DNA of 64,000 nt from Caballeronia zhejiangensis (GCF_000698575.1 NZ_JFHD01000019.1:62001-126000); one strand, 5' to 3'; positions 17,238 to 26,962 are shown, counted from the stretch's first letter. Numbers and translations are program-made. Notes: a model not told the origin generated them from the letters alone.

Positions 17238-17356
17238 CCGGCGCCGCTTTAACACGCTTTGCACACGATCGTGCGGGGGTTTTCGCTGTCACGGAATGTT
17301 CATGCGCGTTATGCTTGCCGGCTATCGACGAAGAACACGGACGGAGAACCGGCAGC

Positions 17357-18955
17357 ATGAATTTCGATGTGGCGATCGTAGGAAGCGGCCTCGCGGGTCT
17401 GAGCGTCGCGCTCAATCTGGCCGAGACGCGGCGCGTCGCGATTCTCGCGAAGCGCGCGGCGAGCGTCGGCGCGAGCGATTGGGCGCAAGGCGGCATCGCG
17501 GCGGTGCTGGACTCCGCCGACAGCGTCGACAATCACGTCGACGATACGCTCGTCGCGGGCGGCGGACTGTGCGACGAAGCCGCGACGCGCTTCATCGTCG
17601 AAAACGGGCGCGCCGCGATCGAATGGCTCATCGACGAAGGCGTGCCCTTCACGCGCGATGTCTCCGCCGAACTCGGCTTCCATCTGACGCGCGAAGGCGG
17701 TCACAGTCATCGCCGCATCATCCACGCCGCCGACGCGACCGGCCACGCGGTGGTCACGACGCTTTCCGAACGCGTGCGCAACCATCCGAACATCACCGTC
17801 CTCGAAGATCACTACGCGATCGACCTGATCACGTCCGACCGTCTCGGGCTGCCCGGCCATCGCTGTCACGGCCTTTACGCGCTCGATCTGAACTCGGGCC
17901 GCACCGTGACGATCCAGGCGCCGCACACCGTTCTCGCGACAGGCGGCGCGGGCAAGGTCTATCTCTATACGACCAATCCCGACACCGCGACCGGCGACGG
18001 CATCGCAATGGCGTGGCGCGCGGGCTGCCGCGTCGCGAACATGGAGTTCATCCAGTTCCATCCGACGTGCCTCTTCCATCCGTATGCGAAGTCGTTTCTG
18101 ATCTCCGAAGCGGTGCGCGGCGAAGGCGGCGTGCTGCGTCTGCCGGACGGCACGCGCTTCATGCCCGCGCACGACGAGCGCGCCGAACTCGCGCCGCGCG
18201 ATATCGTCGCGCGCGCGATCGACTTCGAGATCAAGAAGCGTGGCATCGATTGCGTGTATCTCGACATCAGCCACCAGCCGCGCGCGTTTCTCGAAGAGCA
18301 CTTTCCGACGATCCTCGCGCGCTGCGCCGAATTCGGCATCGATATCGCGAAGGAGCCGATTCCCGTCGTGCCCGCCGCCCATTACACCTGCGGCGGCGTC
18401 GTCACGGACCTCGCGGGGCGCACGGATCGTCCGGGGCTGTATGCGGTCGGCGAGACGTCGTACACGGGTCTGCACGGCGCGAACCGGCTCGCGAGCAATT
18501 CCCTGCTGGAATGCCTCGTGATCGGGCGCGCGGCGGCGCAGGCGATCGAAGCGGACGGCTTCTCGAATGGTTGTCACGCCCAACTGCCCGACTGGGACGA
18601 AAGCCGCGTGTCCGATCCGGACGAGGAAGTCGTCGTCGCGCACAATTGGGACGAGCTGCGCCGCCTGATGTGGAATTACGTCGGCATCGTGCGCACGGAC
18701 AAGCGCCTTGCGCGCGCGCAACATCGCATCGCGCTGCTGCGCGACGAGATTCATGAGTACTACGCCAACTTCAAGGTGAGCCGCGATCTGCTGGAACTGC
18801 GCAATCTCGTCGATGTGGCGTCGCTGATCGTCGAAAGCGCGTGCTCGCGCCGCGAGAGCCGCGGCCTGCACTACAGCCGCGACTGGCCCGCGACCTTGCC
18901 GAAAGCGCTGCCGACGGTGCTGATGCCGCCGGCCGCGCGCCGCACGAGCCTTTAG
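17357..18955 (+). CDS. nadB: L-aspartate oxidase NadB
   Basis: The 532-residue flavoprotein starts at ATG 17357 with MNFDVAIVGSGLAGLSVALNLAE, the FAD-binding dinucleotide fold. Further family features are SVGASDWAQGGIAAV, EGGHSHRRIIHAADATG, MEFIQFHPTCL, GVVTDLAGRTDRPGLYAVGE and GLHGANRLASNSLLEC. It oxidises aspartate to iminoaspartate for quinolinate synthesis. nadB runs convergently against nadC-nadA. Its stop TAG (18953-18955) overlaps the nadC stop (18952-18954). Confidence 0.96.
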   Translation: MNFDVAIVGSGLAGLSVALNLAETRRVAILAKRAASVGASDWAQGGIAAVLDSADSVDNHVDDTLVAGGGLCDEAATRFIVENGRAAIEWLIDEGVPFTRDVSAELGFHLTREGGHSHRRIIHAADATGHAVVTTLSERVRNHPNITVLEDHYAIDLITSDRLGLPGHRCHGLYALDLNSGRTVTIQAPHTVLATGGAGKVYLYTTNPDTATGDGIAMAWRAGCRVANMEFIQFHPTCLFHPYAKSFLISEAVRGEGGVLRLPDGTRFMPAHDERAELAPRDIVARAIDFEIKKRGIDCVYLDISHQPRAFLEEHFPTILARCAEFGIDIAKEPIPVVPAAHYTCGGVVTDLAGRTDRPGLYAVGETSYTGLHGANRLASNSLLECLVIGRAAAQAIEADGFSNGCHAQLPDWDESRVSDPDEEVVVAHNWDELRRLMWNYVGIVRTDKRLARAQHRIALLRDEIHEYYANFKVSRDLLELRNLVDVASLIVESACSRRESRGLHYSRDWPATLPKALPTVLMPPAARRTSL

Positions 18956-19824
18956 AGCAGACGCATCGAGAAATCGGTCGCGCGCACGTCTTTTGTGAGC
19001 GCGCCGATGGAAATGCGATCGACGCCCGTGTCCGCGATCGCGCGCACCGTGTCGAAGTTCACGCCACCCGACACTTCGAGCAACGCGCGCCCGGCCGTGA
19101 TGCGCACCGCGTCGCGCATCATGTCGAGCGTGAAGTTGTCGAGCAGGATCGATTCGGCCCGACGTGCGAGCGCCGTCTCGAGTTGCTCCAGCGTTTCGAC
19201 CTCGATCTGAATCGGCACGCCCGCCTTCAGCGCGAGCGCCGCATCCATCGCCGCGCCGACGCCGCCCGCCGCTGCGATATGGTTTTCCTTGATGAGAATG
19301 CCGTCGTAGAGCGCGAGGCGCTGATTCGCGCCGCCGCCGACGCGCACCGCGTATTTCTGCGCGAGCCGCAAGCCCGGCAGCGTCTTGCGTGTGTCCAGAA
19401 TCCGTGCGCGCGCGCCTTCGATCGCGTCGACATAGCGGCGCGTGGCGGTCGCGACGCCCGACAGCAATTGCAGGAAGTTGAGGCCGTTGCGCTCCGCCGT
19501 CAGAAGCGAGCGCGCCGGGCCGTGCAGCAGTACGACCGTGGAGTTGGCCGCCATGCGATCGCCTTCGCGATACTGCCATTCGACTTCGATCGTCGGATCG
19601 ACGCGGCGCATGACTTCGTCGAACCAAGGCGCGCCGCACAGCACCGCTTCCTCGCGCACGATGATGCGCGCGGTGCGGCGGGCGTCGGCGGGCACGAGGC
19701 GCCCGGTGTGATCGCCCGTGCCGACGTCTTCTTCGAGCGCATCGACGACATTGCGTGCGAGCGCATCGTCGAATGCTTCGCCGTATTGCTTGCGGACTTC
19801 CTCGAAAATCGCCGGATACGTCAT
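18952..19824 (-). CDS. nadC: Nicotinate-nucleotide pyrophosphorylase (quinolinate phosphoribosyltransferase) NadC
   Basis: The 290-residue protein starts at ATG 19824 (MTYPAIFEEVRKQYGEAFDD); the frame stays open upstream but lies inside nadA. Motifs are LEEDVGTGDHTGRLVP, ERNGLNFLQLLSGVATATRRYV, ILDTRKTLPGLRLAQKYAV, GGGANQRLALYDGILIKENHI, IEVETLEQLE, LLDNF and LEVSGGVNFDTVRAIADTGVDRISIGALTK. It converts quinolinate and PRPP to nicotinate mononucleotide. Its start codon shares one base with the nadA stop codon, so the pair is coupled. Confidence 0.96.
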   Translation of the reverse strand: MTYPAIFEEVRKQYGEAFDDALARNVVDALEEDVGTGDHTGRLVPADARRTARIIVREEAVLCGAPWFDEVMRRVDPTIEVEWQYREGDRMAANSTVVLLHGPARSLLTAERNGLNFLQLLSGVATATRRYVDAIEGARARILDTRKTLPGLRLAQKYAVRVGGGANQRLALYDGILIKENHIAAAGGVGAAMDAALALKAGVPIQIEVETLEQLETALARRAESILLDNFTLDMMRDAVRITAGRALLEVSGGVNFDTVRAIADTGVDRISIGALTKDVRATDFSMRLL

Positions 19825-20951
19825 CACGCGGCTCCCACGTTCGAAAACAGCGTTCCGTCCTTGGCGAGATCGCCGCTCGCCTGCACGCGTTTCTTGTGAC
19901 GCGCCGCGAAGTCGAGCATGCGATCGATCGGCACGCGCGCGCGCTGCCCGATGGCCGGATCGACGTGAATCTCGTTGTGGCCGCGTTCGAGCACGTCGGC
20001 GAGATTGGCGAGACCGTTCATCGCCATCCACGGACAGTGCGCGCAGCTCTTGCAGGTCGCGCTGTTCCCGGCGGTCGGCGCTTCGATGAAAATCTTGCCG
20101 GGCGCGGCGAGCCGCATCTTGTGCAGGATGCCGAGGTCCGTCGCGACGATGAAGCGCTTCGCGTCCAGCTTCACCGCGGCGTCGATGAGTTGCGTGGTCG
20201 AGCCGACGACATCCGCGAGCGCGACGACGCCTTCCGGCGATTCCGGGTGCACGAGGATTTTCGCGTCGGGATATTCATTGCGCAGCAGGTCGAGCTCGAT
20301 ACCCTTGAACTCGTCGTGGACGAGACATGAACCTTGCCACAGCAGCATGTCCGCGCCGGTCTTCTTCTGGATGTAGCTGCCGAGGTGACGATCCGGCGCC
20401 CACAGGATTTTTTCGCCGCGCGCGTGTAGATCGGCGACGATTTCAAGCCCGATCGACGATGTGACCATCCAGTCCGCGCGCGCCTTCACGGCCGCGCTCG
20501 TGTTCGCGTACACGACGACCGTGCGGTCCGGATGCGCGTCGCAGAATGCTGAGAATTCGTCGGCCGGGCAGCCGAGGTCGAGCGAGCAGGTCGCGTCGAG
20601 GTCGGGCATCAGCACGCGTTTGTCCGGACTCAGAATCTTGGCCGTCTCGCCCATGAAACGCACGCCCGCGACGACCAGCGTTTTCGCAGCATGATCGCGG
20701 CCGAAACGCGCCATTTCGAGCGAGTCGGCAACGCAGCCGCCAGTTTCGTCGGCGAGTTCCTGGAGCTCAGCGTCGACATAATAGTGCGCGACGAGCACGG
20801 CTTCTTCGCGCTTGAGCAACGCGCGAATGCGCTCCTTCAACTCGCGCTTCCGTTCGGCCGACGGTGCGTCCGGCACGCGCGCCCACGCTTCGCCCACTCC
20901 ACACGTCAGGCCTTGCGGCCGGTCGTACTCGACGCTCCTGATCGCTTCCAT
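19824..20951 (-). CDS. nadA: Quinolinate synthase NadA
   Basis: The 375-residue protein starts at ATG 20951 (MEAIRSVEYDRPQG). Features are AVLVAHYYVDAELQELADETGG, VRFMGETAKILSPDKRVLMPDLDATCSLDLGCP, VVYANTSAAVKARADW, WAPDRHLGSYI and the C-terminal CKSCAHCPWMAMNGL. Conserved cysteines supply the [4Fe-4S] cluster. NadA condenses iminoaspartate from NadB with dihydroxyacetone phosphate. nadA and nadC form an operon facing nadB. Confidence 0.96.
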   Translation of the reverse strand: MEAIRSVEYDRPQGLTCGVGEAWARVPDAPSAERKRELKERIRALLKREEAVLVAHYYVDAELQELADETGGCVADSLEMARFGRDHAAKTLVVAGVRFMGETAKILSPDKRVLMPDLDATCSLDLGCPADEFSAFCDAHPDRTVVVYANTSAAVKARADWMVTSSIGLEIVADLHARGEKILWAPDRHLGSYIQKKTGADMLLWQGSCLVHDEFKGIELDLLRNEYPDAKILVHPESPEGVVALADVVGSTTQLIDAAVKLDAKRFIVATDLGILHKMRLAAPGKIFIEAPTAGNSATCKSCAHCPWMAMNGLANLADVLERGHNEIHVDPAIGQRARVPIDRMLDFAARHKKRVQASGDLAKDGTLFSNVGAA

Positions 20952-21000
20952 GTCCCTGTCCCCTGCTCCGTGCCAACAACGTAACGCAAGAATCGGCTGC

Positions 21001-21033
21001 ACAAAAACAAAGACCCCGCCAGAGCGGGGTCTT
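21001..21033 (-). terminator. Terminator of the desaturase gene
   Basis: On the minus strand AAGACCCCGC (21033-21024) pairs with GCGGGGTCTT (21019-21010), loop TCTG, followed by TGTTTTTGT. Confidence 0.9.
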
Positions 21034-21066
21034 GTGACGTCCTCAAATTTTAACGGATATCGCGCG

Positions 21067-22263
21067 TCAGGCGTAGCGGCGCAGACGCAACGCGAAGTCC
21101 TGCAGCGCCTTGATGCCGCTTTCTTCCGCGCGATGGCACCAGTCCTGCAATTGCGTGACGAGTTGCTCGCGCGATGCGTTGGAGCGATCCCACATCGCCG
21201 ACAGATCCTTGCGCAGCTCGATGAACGTGCGCAGCTTCTGATTATCCGAAGTCAGCTCCGGCAGTTGCTTCAACTGCGGCTCGTTCAGGCCGTCTTCTTC
21301 CTTGTGGAACCACTTGCGCGCACCGCGCATCAACTGATACTTCTCGCGCGCGCCGGCCTCCTTCAGCTTCGCCAGTTCCTGCGCGTAGGCGTGCTTGAGC
21401 GCCTTGCCGTAGCGCGCCATCACTTCGTAGCGGTTGGCGAGCACGGCCTGCAGCGTGTCCTGATCGACGACGGCCTTGCTGGCGGCGAGCTTCGGCGTCG
21501 GCGCGACCTTCTTGACCTTCGCGAGGCCGACCATCGACATCATGCGGATGTACAGCCAGCCGATGTCGAACTCGTACCACTTGCTCGACAGCTTCGCGGA
21601 CGTCGCGAACGTGTGATGGTTGTTATGCAGTTCTTCGCCGCCGATCAGAATGCCGAGCGGGAAGATGTTCGTCGATGCATCCGACGAATTGAAGTTGCGG
21701 TAGCCCCACCAGTGCGCGAGACCGTTGACGACGCCCGCCGCCCAGAACGGGATCCAGATCATCTGCACGGCCCAGACCGACAGACCGACGATGCCGAACA
21801 GCGCCACGTCGATGACCATCATGATGCTGATGCCCAGGATCGGATAACGCGTGTAGACGTTGCGTTCCATCCAGTCGTTCGGCGTGCCGTGACTGAACTT
21901 GCGCATGGTTTCTTCGTTTTTCGCTTCCGCGCGATAAAGCTCCGCGCCTTCGAGCAGCACCTTCCAGATGCCGCGCGTCTGCGGGCTGTGCGGATCTTCT
22001 TCGGTTTCGCACTTCGCGTGGTGCTTGCGGTGGATCGCCGCCCACTGGCCGGTCAACATGCCGGTGGTCATCCACAGCCAGAAACGGAAGAAGTGGCTCG
22101 CGACCGGATGCAGATCCAGCGCGCGATGCGCCTGGCAACGGTGCAGGTAAATCGTGACGCCGGCGATCGTGACGTGAGTCATCGCAAGCGTGAACAGCAG
22201 AATCTGCCACCAGGAGAAGTCCAGCAATCCGTTGGCGAGAAATTCAAGGGAAGAATTCAGCAA
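21067..22263 (-). CDS. Membrane fatty-acid desaturase (acyl-CoA/acyl-lipid delta-9 type)
   Basis: The protein has the three histidine boxes of membrane di-iron desaturases: HRCQAH, HRKHH and HNNHH, between paired hydrophobic segments (QILLFTLAMTHVTIAGVTIYL, ISIMMVIDVALFGIVGLSVW). A long soluble C-terminal tail of about 170 residues follows. The start is uncertain. I chose TTG at 22263 because CAGGTAA lies 5 bases upstream and the first membrane segment begins soon after, giving 398 residues. ATG at 22368 and GTG at 22443 are in frame but have no ribosome-binding site. It probably introduces a cis double bond into membrane fatty acids. It is monocistronic with its own terminator. Confidence 0.88.
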   Translation of the reverse strand: MLNSSLEFLANGLLDFSWWQILLFTLAMTHVTIAGVTIYLHRCQAHRALDLHPVASHFFRFWLWMTTGMLTGQWAAIHRKHHAKCETEEDPHSPQTRGIWKVLLEGAELYRAEAKNEETMRKFSHGTPNDWMERNVYTRYPILGISIMMVIDVALFGIVGLSVWAVQMIWIPFWAAGVVNGLAHWWGYRNFNSSDASTNIFPLGILIGGEELHNNHHTFATSAKLSSKWYEFDIGWLYIRMMSMVGLAKVKKVAPTPKLAASKAVVDQDTLQAVLANRYEVMARYGKALKHAYAQELAKLKEAGAREKYQLMRGARKWFHKEEDGLNEPQLKQLPELTSDNQKLRTFIELRKDLSAMWDRSNASREQLVTQLQDWCHRAEESGIKALQDFALRLRRYA

Positions 22264-22502
22264 GGCAGTTACCTGTGTAGCTGTGAAATTCGGGAAAAAT
22301 GGCCGGTCGAACAGACTTCGAACAACGCGTTGGGCACATGAAAGGAACGTGCGCAAGTTCGATCGCATTCTACTGCATGCGTTCCAAGTCTTTGTCCTAA
22401 AGGTGAAATTTTTTGAATCGTACCAAAACGAGGAAAAACTCACGCCCCGAATTGGTGTTGATTCCGACGCCAGATCGAACGATTGGTTCTGACGATCAGC
22501 GA

Positions 22503-23867
22503 TCAGGCGGCAGGCGCAGCGCTTTCACCGCCGCTTCCGGCATAAAGTACCGATTCGCCGCCCGGGCGGGGCACGCCGTCGATAATCCTTATCTCGCGCT
22601 GAGCGTACGGGATTTCAATGCCATGCTCGCAGAATAACCGCCAAACCGCCCGATTCACGTGCGACTTTACGCCGCCTGTACCTTTGGCGGCCTCTTCGAT
22701 CCAGAAGCTCAGTTCGAGGTTGATTCCGTCCGCGCCGAAGCTCGCGAGCAGCGCCGCGGGCGCCGGGTCCTGCAACACGCGCTCGACGCCCTGCGTTGCT
22801 TCGACGAGCAACTGCATCGCGCGTTCGACGTCGCAGCGATAGCTCACCTGCACCGCGATCTTCGCGTTGCCGCGCGTGAGAAACGACGAATGGTTCTGCA
22901 CCACGTCGGTGATGAGCTTTTCGTTCGGAATCAGCGTTTCGATGCCGTCGAGGCCGCGCACCACCGTGTATCGGGTGCGAATCTGCGTGACCGTGCCCTG
23001 ATTTCCGCTGACATTGATCATGTCACCGAGCCGCAAGGAGCGGTCCAGCAGAATGATGAAGCCCGATACGTAATTGCTCGCGATCTTCTGCAAGCCGAAG
23101 CCCAGCCCGACGCCGAGCGCGCCGCCGAACACGCCGAGCACCGTGATGTCGATGCCGACGATCGACAAGCTCACCAGAATGGCGGCGAGGATCATCAGCG
23201 CGCGGCCGACGCGCGCGAGCACCACTTTGAGATTCGCGTCGAGCGAGCGGGCGCGCATCAGGCGGTCGTCGAGCAGCGCGCCCGCCCACATCGCGACGAT
23301 CAGCGTCACGCACACCCACAGCACGCCCGAGGCGAGCGAGAGCAGCGTCATGTGCGCGTTCGCGAAGTTGAAGCGCACGCTCGCCATCCAGTGGACGACG
23401 TCGTCCTGAATGCCCATGACGGTGAGCACCATCGTCACCCAGACGATCACGGTGACGAGTTTCTCGAAGAGATACAGCAGCGCGTTCGCCTCGTGCTCCG
23501 TCTGGCCGCGGCTGAACACGCGCCGCGCGACGTAGAGCATCGTGTAGATGACGGTGATGCCGCACAGCGGCACGAGCGCGAGCCGCAACAGCGACGTATG
23601 GATGAACGGCGCGAGCACGACCTGCGCGATCGACACGAAAACCGTGCCGAGAAACGGAAACAGCGCCTTGTTGAGACTTTCCGCGCCGAAGCGCACGGCT
23701 TCGAAACGCGACTGGCGGCGCGCATCGAGCTTCTTGCGAAGCAGACGCGCGCACCACCATGCCACTACGAGCAGGCCGACGAGCGCGGCCACCTGCCAGA
23801 TCACTTCCGGCTCGCCGAAATCGCGGAAGAGCCGCGCGGAGAGTTCGTTCAGGAAGTGGTTCTGCAT
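22503..23867 (-). CDS. MscS-family mechanosensitive ion channel
   Basis: The 454-residue protein has several hydrophobic helices (residues about 20-40, 65-95, 125-150, 175-200, 215-235). The MscS pore and beta-domain signature follows: GVFGGALGVGLGFGLQKIASNYVSGFIILLDRSLRLGDMINV, then QIRTRYTVVRGLDGIETLIPNE. The soluble C-terminal domain ends in a GGES-rich tail. The N-terminal extension makes it larger than E. coli MscS (286 residues). It is expected to be an inner-membrane channel that opens on osmotic downshift. It ends 4 bases after the RsmB-like gene stop region and may be co-transcribed with it. Confidence 0.93.
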   Translation of the reverse strand: MQNHFLNELSARLFRDFGEPEVIWQVAALVGLLVVAWWCARLLRKKLDARRQSRFEAVRFGAESLNKALFPFLGTVFVSIAQVVLAPFIHTSLLRLALVPLCGITVIYTMLYVARRVFSRGQTEHEANALLYLFEKLVTVIVWVTMVLTVMGIQDDVVHWMASVRFNFANAHMTLLSLASGVLWVCVTLIVAMWAGALLDDRLMRARSLDANLKVVLARVGRALMILAAILVSLSIVGIDITVLGVFGGALGVGLGFGLQKIASNYVSGFIILLDRSLRLGDMINVSGNQGTVTQIRTRYTVVRGLDGIETLIPNEKLITDVVQNHSSFLTRGNAKIAVQVSYRCDVERAMQLLVEATQGVERVLQDPAPAALLASFGADGINLELSFWIEEAAKGTGGVKSHVNRAVWRLFCEHGIEIPYAQREIRIIDGVPRPGGESVLYAGSGGESAAPAA

Positions 23868-23870
23868 TGC

Positions 23871-25169
23871 TTACGCGGTTTCTTCGGCCGCTTTGGGCGC
23901 TTTTGCGGCGTCCGGCACGCGCTCCAGCACCGCCGCGAAGAAGCCGTCGGTGCCGTGCTTGTGCGGCCACAGCGACAGGAATTCGCCCGTATCGAGATCG
24001 ATGCGCTGTTCCGCCAGCACGTCGCGCGCGGGCACGACGCGGAAGTTCGGATGCGTCTCGAGAAACTGCTTCACGACGTCTTCGTTCTCCGCTTCGAGCA
24101 TCGAGCAGGTCGCATAGACGAGACGGCCGCCGGTCTTCACGAGGCGCGCGGCGCTCGACAGGATCGAGAGCTGCTTGGGCGTGAGTTCCGCGACGGTCGC
24201 GGGCGACTGGCGCCACTTCAGATCCGGATTGCGACGCAGCGTGCCGAGGCCCGAGCACGGCGCATCGACGAGCACGCGGTCGATCTTGCCCGCGAGACGC
24301 TTGATCTTCGCGTCGTGCTCGCTGTCGATCAGCACCGGATTCACGTTCGACAGACCGCTGCGCGCAAGCCGCGGCTTGAGCTTCGCGAGCCGGCGATCGG
24401 ACACGTCGAAGGCGTAGAGACGGCCGGTCGAGCGCATCATCGCGCCGAGGGCGAGCGTCTTGCCGCCCGCGCCCGCGCAGAAATCGACGATCATTTCGCC
24501 GCGGCGCGGAGCCATCAGCGAGCAGAGCAACTGGCTACCCTCGTCCTGCACTTCGATCCAGCCTTCCTGGAACGGCGCGAGACGCGTGAGCGCCGGCTTG
24601 CCGTCCACGCGGATGCCGAACGGCGCGAACGGCATTTCGCCGGCGTCGATGCCCGCTTCGGTCAGCGCCTTCAGCACGACCTTGCGATCCGCCTTGATCG
24701 GATTCGAGCGCAGATCGAGCGGCGCGGGATAGTTCAGCGCGGCAGCGAGCTGCGCGAGTTCCTCCGGCTCGAAGCGCTTGCCCATCGCGTCGTAGATCCA
24801 CTGCGGCAGGTTGGTCCGCACGCGCACCGGCAAGCTCGCCGGATCGATCTTCGAGACTTGCGAGAGCCATTGATACTCATCGGCCGAGACGAACGGCTTC
24901 AGCGCGGAGAGCCCGGCCGTCTGCATCAGCCCGAGCAGCGCCAGACGGCGCGCCTGGTTGCCGCTGCCGCTTTCCGCGAGATGCGAAAACTCCATCTTCC
25001 GGCGCAGCACCGCGAAAACCGCCTCGGCGATCACGCCGCGCTCGCCGTGCCCGAGCTTCGGATGCGCGCGGAAAAAGCGGCTCGTCGCGGCATCGGCGGG
25101 GCCGGAAAAGCGGAGCACGTCCGCAAGCAGCGTTTCGGTTTGTCCGATCAGAAATCCATGCAGCCTCAT
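23871..25169 (-). CDS. RsmB/NOP2-family RNA (cytosine-5) methyltransferase
   Basis: A 432-residue protein from ATG 25169 (MRLHGFLIGQTETLL), which overlaps the purN stop codon in an ATGA arrangement. An N-terminal helical domain (to about residue 150) precedes the SAM-dependent methyltransferase domain. This has the motif VDFCAGAGGKTLALGAMM, the Asp in YAFDVSDRRLAKLKPR, motif IV DAPCSGLGTLRRNPDLKWR and motif VI VYATCSMLEAENEDVV. The two catalytic-type cysteines (PCS and TCS) are present. The target is 16S or other rRNA cytosine by family knowledge; whether it is RsmB or RsmF-like cannot be settled here. Confidence 0.9.
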   Translation of the reverse strand: MRLHGFLIGQTETLLADVLRFSGPADAATSRFFRAHPKLGHGERGVIAEAVFAVLRRKMEFSHLAESGSGNQARRLALLGLMQTAGLSALKPFVSADEYQWLSQVSKIDPASLPVRVRTNLPQWIYDAMGKRFEPEELAQLAAALNYPAPLDLRSNPIKADRKVVLKALTEAGIDAGEMPFAPFGIRVDGKPALTRLAPFQEGWIEVQDEGSQLLCSLMAPRRGEMIVDFCAGAGGKTLALGAMMRSTGRLYAFDVSDRRLAKLKPRLARSGLSNVNPVLIDSEHDAKIKRLAGKIDRVLVDAPCSGLGTLRRNPDLKWRQSPATVAELTPKQLSILSSAARLVKTGGRLVYATCSMLEAENEDVVKQFLETHPNFRVVPARDVLAEQRIDLDTGEFLSLWPHKHGTDGFFAAVLERVPDAAKAPKAAEETA

Positions 25170-25816
25170 ACGCCCTCCCCGGCAATGTCGGCAAAGAGCC
25201 ATTGCGGCTCAGACGGCGTGAGCGCGACGCGCTCCCCTTCGATAGAAAGACGCCCTTCGATAAACCAGCGCACCGCGCGCGGATAGATGTCGTGCTCGAC
25301 CTTGAGCACGCGCGCGGCGAGCGCGGCGGCATCGTCGCCGGCGACGACCGGCACCGCGCCTTGCGCGACGATCGGCCCGTGATCGAGCGTCGGCGTCACG
25401 AAATGCACGCTTGCGCCGTGCACGCGCACGCCGGCGTCGAGCGCCTGCTGATGCGTACGCAAGCCCGGAAAACACGGCAGCAGCGACGGATGAATGTTGA
25501 GCATGCGCCCGGCATATTTCCCGACGAAGGCGTCGGTCAGCACGCGCATGAAGCCGGCCAATACGACGAGATCGGGCTCGAAGCGATCGATTTCGCGCGC
25601 GAGCGCGGCATCGAACGATTCGCGACCGTCGAACTGACGATGATCCACCACCTTCGTTTCGATGCCGTTCGCGGCCGCGAAGCCTAGCCCGGCGGCATCG
25701 GGCCGGTTGGAAATGACCGCGCAGACGCGAGCCGGCCAGCCTTCGCGCGCGCAAGCACGCACGACGGCCTCCATGTTGCTCCCGCGTCCGGAGATCAGAA
25801 TGACGATTTTTTTCAT
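25166..25816 (-). CDS. purN: Phosphoribosylglycinamide formyltransferase PurN
   Basis: The 216-residue protein begins MKKIVILISGRGSNMEAVV, the phosphoribosyl-binding loop. The catalytic set is present: the Asn-His pair in MLNIHPSLLPCFPGLRTHQQAL, HGASVHFV, and Asp in TPTLDHGPIVAQGAVPV. It transfers a formyl group from 10-formyltetrahydrofolate to GAR in purine synthesis. It is divergent from ribF by 150 bases and coupled by a four-base overlap to the downstream methyltransferase. Confidence 0.96.
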   Translation of the reverse strand: MKKIVILISGRGSNMEAVVRACAREGWPARVCAVISNRPDAAGLGFAAANGIETKVVDHRQFDGRESFDAALAREIDRFEPDLVVLAGFMRVLTDAFVGKYAGRMLNIHPSLLPCFPGLRTHQQALDAGVRVHGASVHFVTPTLDHGPIVAQGAVPVVAGDDAAALAARVLKVEHDIYPRAVRWFIEGRLSIEGERVALTPSEPQWLFADIAGEGV

Positions 25817-25966
25817 CCGCGGATTTTATCATTCGAAGGGTGCGAAAATCGTGCCAAACGGGTTCGGTCAGGCATCGCGCCGGGGCGCTCGCGCCCGTCC
25901 CTCCTTGCGAGCGTTTATAATCTAACGCTTTGCAGCATCAGCCCCTCCCACCGACCATCGCCTATC

Positions 25967-26962
25967 GTGAGAGTCTTTCGCGGCCTCCCCAATGCCGAAA
26001 GCCGGGCGCCCTGCGCACTGACCATCGGCAATTTCGACGGTGTCCATCGCGGCCACCAGGCGCTGCTCGCGCACGTGCGGGCAGCCGCCGACGCACGCGG
26101 CCTGCCGGTCTGCGTGATGACTTTCGAGCCGCATCCGCGCGAGTTCTTCAATCCGGCGGGCGCGCCGCCGCGCATCGCGATGCTGCGCGACAAGCTCGAA
26201 GCGCTGCGCACCAACGGCGTCGATCGCGTGGTGGTCGAGCATTTCAACAAGACGTTCGCGGGACAATCGCCGGATACGTTCGTGAAGAACGTCATCGTCG
26301 ATGGCCTGCACGCGCGCTGGGTCATGGTCGGCGACGACTTCTGCTACGGCGCGAAACGCGCGGGCAATTTCGAGTCGTTGAAAGCCGCCGGCGAGAAATA
26401 CGGCTTCGAAGTCGAGCAGATGGCAACGGTCGCGCATCCGAACGGCACGCGCATATCGTCGTCGTCGGTGCGGGCGTCGCTCGTCGCGGGCGATCTCGAC
26501 GCGGCGCAAGTCGCGCTCGGGCGCCCGTATGTCATCAGCGGTCACGTCGTGCACGGCGCGAAGCTCGGACGCGATCTCGGCTTTCCCACGCTGAATCTGC
26601 CGATCGCGCACAAGCGGCCGGCGCTCGCGGGCATCTTCGTCGTGCGCGTGCACGGCCTCGCCGATGAACCGCTGCCCGCCGTCGCGAGCCTCGGCCTGCG
26701 CCCGACCGTCGACGATTCCGGCCGCGTGCTGCTCGAAGTGTTCGTGCTCGACTGGCACGGCGACGCCTACGGCAAGCTCGTGCGCGTCGAATTCCTGAAG
26801 AAGCTGCGCGACGAGGAAAAGTACGTCGACCTCGAAACGCTCGGCCGCGCCATCGCGAAAGACGTCGACAACGCGCGCGCGTACTTCGGCCTGCCGCCCG
26901 CGAGCAACGCCGGCAGCCGCGCGACGGGCTTCGCCATCTCGGCGACCGACCGAATTAGGTGA
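25967..26962 (+). CDS. ribF: Bifunctional riboflavin kinase / FAD synthetase
   Basis: The 331-residue protein uses GTG at 25967 as start. The N-terminal adenylyltransferase half has the nucleotidyltransferase motif LTIGNFDGVHRGHQALL, FEPHPREFF, VGDDFCYGAKRAG and RISSSSVRASL. The C-terminal kinase half (from about residue 183) has GHVVHGAKLGRDLGFPTLNL and ASLGLRPTVDD ... LLEVFVLDW. It makes FMN and FAD from riboflavin. It leads a run of same-strand housekeeping genes ribF-ileS-lspA-coaBC-dut, the order usual in Burkholderiaceae. Confidence 0.96.
   Translation: MRVFRGLPNAESRAPCALTIGNFDGVHRGHQALLAHVRAAADARGLPVCVMTFEPHPREFFNPAGAPPRIAMLRDKLEALRTNGVDRVVVEHFNKTFAGQSPDTFVKNVIVDGLHARWVMVGDDFCYGAKRAGNFESLKAAGEKYGFEVEQMATVAHPNGTRISSSSVRASLVAGDLDAAQVALGRPYVISGHVVHGAKLGRDLGFPTLNLPIAHKRPALAGIFVVRVHGLADEPLPAVASLGLRPTVDDSGRVLLEVFVLDWHGDAYGKLVRVEFLKKLRDEEKYVDLETLGRAIAKDVDNARAYFGLPPASNAGSRATGFAISATDRIR

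Noticed and set aside
17309..19639. A 776-codon open frame on the minus strand spanning nadB and part of nadC
   Set aside because: It crosses from antisense nadB into the nadC strand in a different frame. The product is Arg/Ala-rich with no motif.
22659..25286. An 875-codon plus-strand frame opposite the MscS and methyltransferase genes
   Set aside because: Antisense to two recognisable proteins, with highly charged low-information sequence.
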